Source: Membranipora membranacea (taxonomy: Eukaryota > Bryozoa > Gymnolaemata > Cheilostomatida > Membraniporidae). Taken from it: DNA of 64,000 nucleotides. The stretch is taken from NCBI GenBank assembly GCA_914767715.1, contig OU612074.1, positions 12,696,062 to 12,760,061 of the forward strand, in the 5' to 3' direction. Below are positions 44,672 through 55,789 of the stretch, piece by piece (the stretch's first letter is position 1; the number at the start of each line of letters is the position of its first letter). The notes under the pieces were generated by a model that saw only the letters and a list, made by a program, of their open reading frames with translations, made no database searches and was not told the DNA's origin. A program made the translations under genes and the position numbers.

Positions 44672-45225
44672 ATGTGTTGCTGGCGTGAAAAGTGACTCTG
44701 GTTCAGATGCAGATAATTATGATCATCTGCAGCCAAATACTTCTGAGATGGGAAGTCATATGTACGACAGCATACAAACAGGTTAGGATATTAGTATATC
44801 TTTGATGAACCCTCAGTTTAGATTAGAAAATATCCATCCCCACCAAGTCATCTGACAATTGCTTTGTCATGATTGAACCAATGAATTGCCAATAATATCA
44901 TCATATTGTCAATCACAAAATTGCATCTGATGTTATGTTCTAAGAAAGTGGCGGTTAAACCGAAATTGTAATTTTAGTATTGACTCCAAAGATATGTTCT
45001 TTTGAACAAAAAGACTAAGAAAATGACTAACTGTACTTTCATACTCAAGACGTACCAATGATAAAATTTCACTACATTTAGGCCTTATGAATATTTATCT
45101 TAGTTGAATTTATTTCTCAAATATGTTATATTTTAGGTCTGACAGGACCTGAATATGAAACAATGACCCAGGTCTCGAGACGGGGAGAAGCAAAACCAAT
45201 GGAAAGTAATCTGCAAGGGACTTGA
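44672..45225 (+). CDS. Terminal cassette 1 (exons 44672-44781 and 45137-45225)
   Basis: Exon 1 (110 nt) encodes CVAGVKSDSGSDADN, YDHL, eleven residues, YDSI, QT. Exon 2 encodes LTGPEYETMTQVSRRGEAK, PMESNLQGT and stops. Entry phase 2 from either the YDDV or the TM-2 exon; internal junction phase 1. The YDHL-x11-YDSI spacing fits the ITAM consensus. This cassette gives the longest C-terminus of the three, with a distinct basic extension. Confidence 0.7.
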
Positions 45226-46210
45226 CAAACAGCTATTTCAAGTGTAAAACAGACCTACTTTTCTTAATGTATTTTGTTTCCTCTTTCTATAGTAAGTTAT
45301 CCAAGATATAAGCCTACAATCAGCCATATTAGCCAACTTTCAACTTTTGATTATTACTTATTTGTCACTCTATGTAGGCCTACTGTTGATAATCATAACC
45401 ACAAACATGTTATTGTGGCTTTTAAGACCATCATAAATCAAATATAGTAAGTGCTTGCAAAAAAAATCTTCACTTGCATTAACAATAGAGCAGAATAAAA
45501 TGTTCTGTTTAATTTCTATTTAGTTTTCGATGTAAAGTTTTAGGGATTAAAGCTACTTCAAATTGGGCAAAACTTCATATCAAAGTTATCCTCACTCAGA
45601 TAGGGTCTATATGAGTTTTTTACCCTCTCCAAAATGGCAAGTCATCTGCAATGGACTTGTATTGACTAGTATAAAACAGAACAATTATCGCATTGAGCGC
45701 ATATTTTGTTTCTGTCTCTATAGTAAGATATCCAAGATTGAAAAATACACTGCCTACAATGAGCCATATATAGTTTTAGCATTCTATTTTTGCCAAATTG
45801 TCAGTATACACATTTTTATCAACCACAAGCATTTAATTGTGATTTTTTTAGATAATTGTAAACCCAATAAAGTAGCTACTGGCGAAAAAACATTTTTGCT
45901 TGGATTAACACCGGAGCAGAATAAAATTGTCTGTTACAGATGTTCAAAAAAAGAGCAAACCAGTATTCTATTAAGTCATTGAATGTGTATAGTTTTGAGG
46001 ATTCAATCTGCTTCAAGTTGGACAACAAATCATACAATTACCCTCCCCAAAACATTCAGATCTGATCTATGAGTTTGCTATCCCTCCCAACAGGGCTGAC
46101 CCATTCAAAATTGAGTTAAATTAAAGGTCTATGAGGTGGAATATATTGCTATAAAATAGTGGTGTAACACTTTTTGTTCCCATAGATTCAATTATGTTTT
46201 CTTCCTTTAG

Positions 46211-46707
46211 ATGTGTTGCTGGCGTGAAAAGTGACTCTGGTTCAAGTGCAGATAATTATGATCATCTGCAGCCAAATACTTCTGAGATGGGAAGTCATAT
46301 GTACGACAGCATACAAACAGGTTAGGATATTAGTATATCTTTGATGAACCCTCAGTTTAGATTAGAAAATATCCATCCCCACCAAGTCATCTGACAATTG
46401 CTTTGTCATGATTGAACCAATGAATTGCCAATAATATCATCATATTGTCAATCACAAAATTGCATCTGATGTTATGTTCTAAGAAAGTGGCGGTTAAACC
46501 GAAATTGTAAATTTAGTATTGACACCAAAGATATGTTCTTTTGAACAAAAAGACTAAGAAAATGACTAACTGTACTTTCATACTCAAGACGTACTAACGA
46601 TAAATTTTTACTACATTGAGGCCTTATGAATATTTATCTTAGTTGAATTGATTTCTCAAATATGTTATATTTTAGGTCTGCCAGGACCTGAATATGAAAC
46701 AGTATAA
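46211..46707 (+). CDS. Terminal cassette 2 (exons 46211-46320 and 46676-46707)
   Basis: The tail exon is nearly identical to cassette 1, differing at a few bases (SSADN for SDADN), with acceptor tttag and donor gttagg intact. The terminal exon reads LPGPEYETV then TAA, giving a short end without the cassette 1 extension. Confidence 0.65.
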
Positions 46708-46831
46708 ACAGATATTCAATTTTGTGGTCTGAAGCAAGTCAAAAAGGTCTATTGAGGTGGAATATATTGCTATAAAATAGTGGTGTAACACTTTTTGTTC
46801 CCATAGATTCAATTGAGTTTTCTTCCTTTGG

Positions 46832-47623
46832 ACGTGTTGCTGGCATGAAAAGTGACTCTGGTTCAGATGCAGATAATTATGATCATCTGCAGCCAAATAC
46901 TTCTGAGATGGGAAGTCATATGTACGACAGCATACAAGCAGGTTAGGATATTAGTATATCTTTGATGAACCCTCAGTTTAGAAAATATCCATCCCCCACC
47001 AAGTCATCTGACAATTGCTTTGTCATGATTGAACCAATCAATTGCCAATAATAACAATTATTGTCAACCGCAAAATTGCATCTGATGTTATGTTCTATGA
47101 AAGTGACACCAAATGCTTCTGAGATGGGAAGTCATATGTAATACAGTATACAAACAGGTTAGAACCTTGATATATCTTTGATATCTCCTCAGATTAGAAA
47201 TTATCTGCCCTCCTTCAGTTCACTGACAATTCGCTTGCCGTATCTGAGCCAATGAATCAGCCAATAATATTATACCCTTGTTAATCACAGAATTGTTATA
47301 TTCTATGAAAGTGATAGTTAAACAGAAAATTGTTACTTAAGTATCGACTACCAACATATCTACCTTTGAACAAAAAAATCGGACTAAAATCTTCCCGTAC
47401 TCTTTTATACTCAAGACGTATTTTATGATAAAGTTTTACTACAGCAAGGCCTTATGAGTATATGTTAGTTGAACTCGTTCCAATTGGCTAACTCCCGCAT
47501 TCAGCAGCAGCCTAGCAGAAATTTATAATAGACTTATGAATTCAGATCAATTCTGCTCGAATCAAGTATCAAGTATACAATATTTTAGGTCAGCCAGGAC
47601 CTGAATATGAAACAGTAGCCTAA
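46832..47623 (+). CDS. Terminal cassette 3 (exons 46832-46941 and 47589-47623), acceptor damaged
   Basis: The tail exon keeps YDHL-x11-YDSI and an open frame (RVAGMKSDSG at the start), but the acceptor that is tttag in the other copies is tttgg here, so the AG is lost. The terminal exon after tattttag reads QPGPEYETVA and stops. A fragment of the tail exon with an in-frame TAA lies between them at 47107-47157. Cassette 3 is probably not spliced normally, although its terminal exon could be reached from cassettes 1 or 2. Confidence 0.55.
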
Positions 47624-49092
47624 CTATCGAGACAAGGAGAAGCAAAACCAATGGCAAGTCATCTGCAGTGGACTTGCATTGACAAGTATAAATAAGACCT
47701 ATTATCACATTAAGCGTATATTTTGTTTCCTGTTTCTATAGTAAGATTTCCATGAATGCAAAATATATTGCCTGCGATAAGCCATAGTCCACAACTTTCT
47801 ATTTTTGCCAATTTGTCAGTCTACTTACACATATTTATCAACCACAAGCATTTAATTGTGGATTTTAAGATAATTATAAACACAATAAAGTAACAAAAAA
47901 AAAACTTTTTCGTTTGCATTAACAATGGAGCAATGTTACAGGTCTTCAAAGAGTTTGAAAATGCATAGTTTTGGGGATTAAATTGAATTAGACATCACCA
48001 TAGAGTTACTTTCCCCAAGAGTTTCAGATCTGGTCTATGAGTCTGCTACCTTTTGCAAAAGAACAGGGCTGACCCGTTCAGAATTAGTAGCTTTGCCCAA
48101 GTTGCTATTGCAGCAAAGAAATCATATCATTTCCAAACTAACCCAAAATGTAATATTCAATTGATAAGCATCTCTTATTCAGGTTTTACATCAGCTTTGA
48201 ATATAGAGAGTGCAGAAAGTTGATTAGCAAAACCATTTTCAGTCAATGAACTAACTCACAGATAATTAAAAAACTCATTGTGGAAACATGATTATTGATG
48301 TAGTAATGATAAATCTCATCTGAAATTATCAGATTCCTTTTTATCTGTGATGTTTGTCCTTGTAGGATAATGCGACATTATGCATTGTTTCTGATACTGT
48401 CACTAAATTCCATATAAAGTAATTTGATCTCACATGATACGATTCTTTGATTGGATTTATCGAGCAAATTATCGGCGATTGCTCAGTTCCGGTGTATTGA
48501 TTCAACAAAAACACAAAATAGAAAGTGGTTTTGAATTTCCTTAGATCTTTGCTAACTTCTTCTTATAAGGATATTGATGCCTTGATGAGGTGTCCTTGCC
48601 ATAAAACATCATTCACTCTATCTCATTTTGACTCTTCCTCCGACAGTCTGAACTAAAACACAAAAAATGCTAGCAATTTATTTAAAGGCGGCTGTGGTTC
48701 CCACCCATCCGTTTCTCCTGCTGATCGGATGTTGGACTACCTTATAGAGGCTCTTTGCTGTGAGTAGCTCTGTGTTATCGCTTATTTGTTGCATGATTTA
48801 TTGAGCCCCAGCAAATATATCAAGTCACAAAACCCTTCTTTTTTACATTAATTGTGAACCAGATCACTGCTAATTTAGCACCCTTTTTAATGTCGAAACG
48901 CTCTCTAACATATCTTTAGAGACAGGCAAATGAATTAGAGCAACCTCTCATTTATTTTTTATTTATTGTATGAGCTGGGAACATAAGCTTATTAAACAAC
49001 GGGCAACTTGAGTTTTAATATTAGCATGTCGCATAGTGGGATTTTAAAGGTGTAAAACCCCTTGAGCATAAACAGCTGAGGGTACGTCTGAG

Positions 49093-49450
49093 ATGGCACC
49101 GAAATATTGCCGGGTGAAACACCTGAGATTTGAAGACTATTTTCAAAGAATAGCTGGCAAAGCGAGTCAAAGAATGTATGTTGTTAAAAAAATGTTGCAT
49201 CTAAGTTCAAAGCCAGTAGCTTTCATGATGTTTAAAAGTTGTGTAGTTTCCCTCTTGATGTATTTATTGTCTGCCTGTTTTGCACACGAGCATAATTGTA
49301 CCATAGACAAGAAATTACTAAGGAAAGTTTTTAATTTAATTGTTAAAGACAACTCCTTGATCACATCATACACAATTTTCTAGAGCGATGCCCTCAAATG
49401 CAAGTTCCATACTCTTGTAGCAAGTTCCTTTATTGACAAAGTATATGGAC
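49093..49450 (+). mobile_element. LINE reverse transcriptase C-terminal relic
   Basis: An open frame reads GKASQRMYVVKKMLHLSS, VAFMMFKSCVVSLLMYLLSA and ends early at TAG; 3' UTR-like sequence follows (caagttccatactcttgtag). Same family as 50395-50995 and 58357-58992. Truncated and without the catalytic region. Confidence 0.75.
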
Positions 49451-49527
49451 TAACCAAGGCCGCCGCCACAGGTGAAAATGAATCCCCATGATGTTAAAAT
49501 ATGATGTTTGTAAAGATATTGATTTAC

Positions 49528-50325
49528 AGGCGCCAGGGTAGAAAGGCATAATTAATGTAATGTGATGCTATTGAAATCATTGCCTTGATTTATCTGGTTC
49601 ACCTGCAAAATCACTTTTTTAACATGTCTAAAATTCCAGTTTCTATTTAGCCATAATAATCTCTTTCACAAATCTCTGGGATTGGCAGTTCAATAAGAGC
49701 ATAGCTTATCACTAGTTTAGTAGCTCAAACGGTGCAAGATGCTGGTGGAGGAATTTCATTATCAACCACTTTCTGGTTGATAATGAAATGCCTCTACCAG
49801 CATCTTGCACCGTTTGAGCACTTAAACTAAGCTTATCACAAATGAAATCAAATACCCACAACAAATACCACACATTATTCTAATGCAAAAGTTTGATGTT
49901 ATCTTTATTATTCATCTCAGTTGGGGTGTAAAGTGTTGATATTCTATAACGCTTAGAAATCATTGTTTGATCATTGATTTAGAAATGATTTGAAAAGGCA
50001 GTAGCAGTGAGAGTATTATTACAGTGAGTGCAGTGAGAGGCATAATTAGGTTAGGCAGTGCAATAATCGAATCGAGGCGCCAGGGTCGAAAGGCATAATT
50101 AATGTAATGTGACGCTATTGAAATCATTGCCTTGATTTATCCGGTTCACCTGCAAAATCACTTTTTTAACATGTCTAAAATTCCAATTTCTATTTAGCCA
50201 TATCTTGGGATCTCTGGGATAATTGTTTGATCATTGATTTAGAAATGACTTGAATAGGCGTGCAGTGAGAGTATTATTATAGTGAGTGCAATGAGAGGCA
50301 TTTAAGTATAGGCAGTGCAGTATTA
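49528..50325. repeat. Interspersed direct repeats around a hairpin
   Basis: About 130 bp at 49528-49660 recur at 50076-50208 (ggcgccagggt, gaaaggcataattaatgtaa). About 85 bp at 49970-50055 recur at 50220-50305 (aattgtttgatcattgattt). The order suggests a duplicated composite noncoding repeat. Confidence 0.75.
49711..49832. repeat. Long near-perfect hairpin
   Basis: gctcaaacggtgcaagatgc and following bases to about 49768 pair with 49774-49819 (tggttgataatgaaatg, then cagcatcttgcaccgtttga) with very few mismatches and a 5-base loop. A weaker stem extends outward. Could be a MITE; the stem would also form a long RNA hairpin if transcribed. Confidence 0.75.
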
Positions 50326-50394
50326 TTTTCATAGCTTATCACAACTAGAATCTAATACCGGATCATTCATTAATAATATGGCATAATAATATAT

Positions 50395-50995
50395 CATTTT
50401 GTGAAAAGGTTAAATACCTTGGTGTAGACATTCATAACAAACTAAGATTCGAAGATTATGTGCATAAAATAACTGGCAAAGCAAGTCAAAAGATGTATGT
50501 TGTTTAAAATTTTATGTATCTGAGTTCGAAGCCATTAGCCGCCATGCTGTGCAAAAGTTTTGTAGTTTCACTCTTAATGTATTGTCTACCTGTTTTGCAC
50601 ACTAGCATAGATGCTAAGGACAAGAAATTACTAGGAAAAGTTTTCAACATTGCCAAGAATCTAGGGCTTGACGTAGGCGATCTCGATACCATTGTTAAAC
50701 AGAGAACTAAATCCATTACCATGTGCTGTTTTTCTGATGAAGACCACTTTATACACGATTTTCTTGAACATTGCCCTTCTGGTCGTCTAAGACATGTTAA
50801 ATATCGCAGCTCATGGGGCAAAAACTGTTTTCTGAGGCAAATGTGCATCACACTTAATGAGATTCTTTTTTTAAAAAGTCCATAGTTCCATACTGTGGTA
50901 GCAAGCTCTTATTATGACAAAGTATATGCATCCATTTTTCGCAACATTTAATGTTTGTGATAATAAATCAATCAATCAATCTATCAATCAATCAT
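50395..50995 (+). mobile_element. LINE fragment with (aatc)n 3' tail
   Basis: KVKYLGVDIHNKLRFEDYV-like sequence with frame breaks leads into an open frame at 50514-50885 (AMLCKSFVVSLLMYCLPV, then HFIHDFLEHCPSGRLRHVKY). This is the LINE region after the catalytic box. The 3' UTR ends in an aatc repeat at about 50960-50990. CR1/L2-like elements often end in such short repeats; the family is not certain. Confidence 0.8.
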
Positions 50996-51546
50996 AAATT
51001 ATTGTAAGGCAACATTTAGCATTGTTTTTATATTATTCATCTCTGCCAACGAGCAAAATCTGAGTTTTTAGCTTACATTCTAAAATCCCCTGAGTAGCCT
51101 GAGTTGAACCCAAAAATCTGAGTAACTCGCGCTAAACCTGAGTGGTTGAGAGCCCTGTCGAAACAATGGGGAGTAAACTGTTTTCATGCTGGAGCCATGC
51201 TAATAGATGGTAAATACATTAATATTTGAGTGTTGGCTATGTGTTGTCAGTCCAGAAAAGTTATTTCTGCAACCGCCAACGGCAAGAAAATAGAGTATAA
51301 AAGCAGAAGCATCTACAACCAATTATATCTGTTGCTGGGAAATGGGGATATCTGGCTCCATCTGGCATACCTATCAAAGACAGGTGATGTCAGAGGATAT
51401 TGGCTAACAATAAAGCTGCCCATTGGCAACCTCTACAGAAGGCTGCTGGCTAAACCTTGCCGGCTGGGAGAATTGATTGTTGAATTAAAAAATATAAATA
51501 AGTAAGAGCTCCACTTCATTATCCCTTACAAAAGTACCACTGATCT
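50996..51546. other. Gap before the right promoter duplication
   Basis: The frame at 51230-51505 has no recognisable domain, signal or transmembrane features. Confidence 0.4.
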
Positions 51547-52170
51547 CATCATATCATAGTAAGTACTTAAGATAGGATATATTGACTCAGCCTATATATT
51601 ACTCACACACTAGTACACAGTGATTTTCAATGGTCCTAAGGTTTTGATAAGGATGGAGGAAGTAGCTAACAGTGATATAATCAAAGTACTATGCGTGTTT
51701 ATTATAATTATTGAGAATTAAGTTCAACCTACCTGACGTGATTTAGTCTCTCAAAAGTAAGTAAAAACAATTAATGATTGGGTTATTGTACCTTAAAAGT
51801 AGCTAAAGACTTCACCTCGATTTGGAGTTATTGTGATGGGTGATGTATGAAATCAGGACTAGCATATGTCACCCCAATATGCACGAAAGTTGATTGCTGG
51901 CTGTTTTATCAATCAATTGGAAATGTACTGCTATAGTTGATTTCTGCATACTCATCAATCACAAAGCCAAATTATTCTATCACCAACGCAACATGTAACA
52001 TCCTCACTGGGCAATTTTGATATTCTACTTTGCTTTTGTTCTTGTAGATCGAATAACTCTCACTGTCTTTGTTACTCGTGGTCTCTAAAACAAAGAGACT
52101 GTGATTGGTGTGTTGACTGGAGGCCTGACCCCGAGCGGTCATAGAAAAAGAGCTAGTCATACATATAAAC

Positions 52171-52197
52171 ATGGCGGGTGTACCTAAAACCCTACTG
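52171..52197 (+). CDS. First exon of a further family member
   Basis: Identical reading to 19476-19502 (MAGVPKTLL, donor gtaagt), preceded by the same promoter-like block with the inverted CCAAT and TATA-like sequence. The next exon expected (GYTVMLILLHG) is not found to the right in this window, so it is either beyond 64000 or absent. Confidence 0.5.
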
Positions 52198-53959
52198 GTA
52201 AGTCAATAACACAGCATGTTTTATACGATGCTGGCTACAAAAAAAAAAGGTTTCAAGACATCCTACAAATGCATCAAGTTACAGCTTACTTTCCACATAG
52301 CTAGGCCAACACTCAGTTACCAGCACATTTTTACTAAGAAATCTCGACATATAACATAGTCTCTACAACCTCAGGCTGTGATATATAATTCAGGAATTAT
52401 ATTAACAAATGATTGCCATGTTGCGATATGCCATCTTGTGTTGAGAGGTGGGATTGTTGTGAAAGTACTGGGTGTCTTATCTATTCATACTTTTCTTACA
52501 TTGAGCCTGGTTACATCGTGATAAGTTATTTACAACAAAGTGAAATCTCCTGCAAGATAAATCAGCGGTGTTGTCCTGTGAAGAAGTTTCTGTTTTCAGG
52601 TCGGGTTGAAGATTGAAATCGAGTTATTGAAAAGTGGAAAATATGTGAAGTTCTTGCGTAGCTAGTTAAAAATTTCTGTAGATCGTGAGGTTTTGTCTCT
52701 ACTAGATGATCACCCTCACTCCCAGACTTCATTATCTCAGCGGAGTGTTTTGCTAGAGATTCTAATCTGGGTTAGAACTAATTTGGCTTCGGTTCTTTTT
52801 TGACATGTAGCTGGCTGTTTCATTGTTCCTTGTATAGGAATCTTTCGTCCCATTGGGATGGTTCATTTGGTGGGATGGTTTGTTTTAATGGGGTGTGTTT
52901 TGAATGAAACTAGGTGTGCTTTTTTGATGCATCATTTGAAAGTAGGCTCGGCTAGAAAGTAAAACTGTAAAGATGGCAAACAAATTTTAGATTAGTTAAA
53001 TGTTTTGCTACATTGCTTCCTTGTTCTTACACAACCAGTATAGAGAAAGGAAACTGTGATTTAAGCTGTCAGGAACTCCATGACATTACACAATGATGAA
53101 GGAGAGTTCATCGCACAACTGGTTGATCGTTATTTGTAACGTAATGAAGGATTGGCACTGATATACACTGTCAGAGAGTGCATTTCTGGCTGAGTCATTG
53201 ACAGATTTCACAATCGCACCCATCCCACTGATGCACGACCATCAATCTCTATGTCACTGTGGTCAGCTCCCACAATATGTTACAAGATAACCGCGAGATT
53301 CACACGATTGTTGCAGGATTTCTTGCTAGGTTGTTGGTTATGGTAATCAGCTCAAAAGCATAGATGTCATTATTTTTCTTCTCAGTCAGAGGTATAAGGT
53401 CCTTAGCAAAATCAATCTTATATACCATTCCACCAGATCAAGCACGATCCAATTTGCCTGCAATTTGGTTTTGAGCCGCCGCCGGATCACCAGTAGAATA
53501 GGAATGACCGGACTGCGGGCATATTGGATCAAACTTCTTCTACCATTCCACCACTTTCATGGTACAGACTATTCTCGATTATGCAGCAGCAACAAGTATT
53601 AATATTCATAGCGTCTACCAGTGTGAGCGTTCAGTCAGTTCAGTCGTCGCGATCGGTATTTTCAAGATCCAGTATTGTGTGAGGAGGTTATGGTTCATAT
53701 GATTTGAAGCTTCGCATAGCTGTGATTTTCACGCTGTGATAGATTTGTTATTTCGCTTTCCGCCAGGGTTTGGTTTGAGTGTAGGTAGGTCGCGGGATGA
53801 ACCTACTAGCAATTAGTGTTAGATGAAAAAGGTCGCATTCCAGCACCTAAATGAACAAATCACCTGAAATGGCAAATTTATTGTGTAGGTTTGTTATGAT
53901 GGCCTTTGCAGCTTGTAAGTTGATTTACTCGTATAGTTCCTGAAAGGCACAGGTTCTAC

Positions 53960-54526
53960 TAAAAGAAGTGAAGTGAATTTATTTTGGTAATTGTGTTAGA
54001 AACACATTACAATTTAGGCGTGAGCCATATCTCTCTCAGTTATTTAAAAGACGAATACTAAAAGGCACAAAGCTGCACAAAAATCTTGATGTTCTAGTTT
54101 TTGGCATGATATAATATTACGATTACATTTATAACAATTGCGTAAAATGTGTCCATCATCAGCGATAAAATGTTGACCTAGATTAAAAATACTCATGTCA
54201 ACAAAACAGGCATATCAAAAATGTAACTGTTTTTTAAAAACGAACTTAAAAGCATATTCTTTTGTCTTTCTGTAGCACCAGTATACCAGGGTTCAATATT
54301 ATAGGTAGAAATGGGTTGGATCAGTGATTGGATAAAATTATGTTGTTGATACTGGTTAGGTTTAAAATGTTTGAATCTAGAACAAGCGTAAAATCTTTTC
54401 TTTAGTTTACTATAGACATATTCAGTGTTTGAGCACCATTTAAGATCACAGTCGAAAAATGTACCTAGGCATTTAAAACTATCTACCTTCTCTATTGGAT
54501 TACCATTTATAAATGAGGACCAGGGT
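53960..54526 (-). mobile_element. 5'-truncated LINE fragment inserted in the right duplication copy
   Basis: On the minus strand from about 54525 the frame reads INGNPIEKVDSFKCLGTFFD, CDLKW, then QPISTYNIEPWYTGATERQK and ends FDMPVLLT with TGA. These are motifs of the region after the LINE catalytic box. The left duplication copy runs straight from ggcacaggctccact into ataaaggttacccc, which serves as the empty site. A family distinct from the other LINEs here. Confidence 0.85.
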
Positions 54527-55789
54527 ATAAAGGTTACCCCTATTAGGTGTGATAAAATTACTGCAAACTATTAAAGAGCCTACATAAAAGCCCTTTCGAA
54601 TCCCTTTTCTTTCTAAATACTTGACTATTATTAATAATCAATATTACTAGATTATCAAAGCCTGAGGGTTTGGCTATGCAGCTGTTTTCCTTGTTTGAAG
54701 GCAAACAGGTTGGCTGTGTTATAGGAAGATCAGATTTAGAGAATCTCAGTAATTTTAGATCCCCATGATTCAAAAGAATGTCCCACCAATGCTACAGAAT
54801 GAAACTCATATTCAAAAGTTTTATGGCCTAAAGCTCTGATGCGATTAGACTATATGTGGGGGTTACTAGGGAGTTTTGCTATACTCCCCCCTCCCCTGTA
54901 TATCACTGGACGATATCAAGCAGCTCACTATTTTGGTTCTTTTTCCCGTACACCATTGTTAGTCAACTTTCGTTGAAACAAAATTCCCTTCTGATTGAGT
55001 CAGTCCAGAGTCCTGGCAATACACCTTTCCTCGAATGACTCAATATCCATTCAGAGATAAAAACAGTGAATGGATTTTAGCCAAACAGATGTATGATAAA
55101 CATATACGATGTTGAATAACCTGGGACTAGCAGTCTGCACATATACAATGGGGGAATTTTATCTGTTTCAACAGAGGAGATAATAGAACTTATATAACAT
55201 TGACGATTTGTGTGATCTATAATATCCATAGTATGCCAGTTTGTAGCCTAGAAAGGGTGTCACCTGTCCCGAAACCTCCTCCCACCCTCTAGTCTTTATT
55301 GTTCCCCGAACTACCGTTACCTGTTGATAGCAATAATAATACAACCATGGCAGATTTCAACAGGTTCTTAGATCTCCCTTTGGTATCAGAGTGAAGGGGG
55401 GGGGGAGAATTTGTGTCTCTGTAAGCATATTTGTGTTGTTCTCAAAGTCAGTTTTGCAATGAGATGAAGCATCATATTAATGTCTTTTGTGATGATAGAT
55501 GATGGCATTTTTTGATCATGGTTTATAGTGGAGGTAGGCTTTTCATATTATCAACAAAACTTAATGATGGTCCTTTCTGGTAATTCAAACATTAGGCAAA
55601 GATATAATGCTGGATAGCTAGGTGAAATCAAGCCCTGTGATAGAAGACCTACTAAAAATAAGTCGTGAGTCAGTGTCTGCAGTGATATTCTGTTGTGAAG
55701 TTCTCATAATTAAAGTGTTACTGCTGCTGCTGATTATATAGCTGGTGCGTTGTTGAATTCGTGTTTCATGTCCGAAGTGCGGGTTCAAT

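Larger units (their letters stand above)
44567..47000. repeat. Tandem duplication of the terminal cassette region
   Basis: Units beginning with aggtctattgaggtggaata or its one-base variant occur at about 44585, 46124 and 46746 (and at 931 in the left copy). The first two are about 600 bp long and include the ITAM-like exon, its intron and a terminal exon. The first two are separated by sequence matching 1-810. The third merges with sequence matching 1360-1930. Confidence 0.85.
19476..47623 (+). other. Main gene model: FN3-repeat single-pass receptor with ITAM-like tail
   Basis: Proposed exon order: split signal peptide (19476-19502, 24205-24286), FN3 module 1, Ser/Thr-rich stalk exon, FN3 modules 2-12, a dead module 13, membrane-proximal exons (40158-40479, 40742-40855), transmembrane exon (41363-41530), juxtamembrane exon (42643-42699), then one of three terminal cassettes. 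All modules start and end in phase 1, the classic exon-shuffling phase, and every listed junction I checked keeps the frame. The membrane-proximal part recalls receptor protein tyrosine phosphatase ectodomains, but no phosphatase or kinase domain is present. Adhesion or recognition with phosphotyrosine signalling is inferred. In-frame stops in two skippable units leave open whether it is fully functional. Confidence 0.65.
45244..49005. repeat. Right copy of the segmental duplication (partner 1-3310)
   Basis: Carries terminal cassettes 2 and 3 plus the downstream noncoding segment. Some acceptor and exon sequences have diverged from the left copy. Its end near 49005 coincides with loss of similarity at 3310. 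Confidence 0.9.

Noticed and set aside
40158-47623. Receptor protein tyrosine phosphatase or kinase
   Set aside because: The membrane-proximal region is reminiscent of receptor phosphatases, but no HCxxGxxR phosphatase signature and no kinase motifs occur in the downstream frames of this window.
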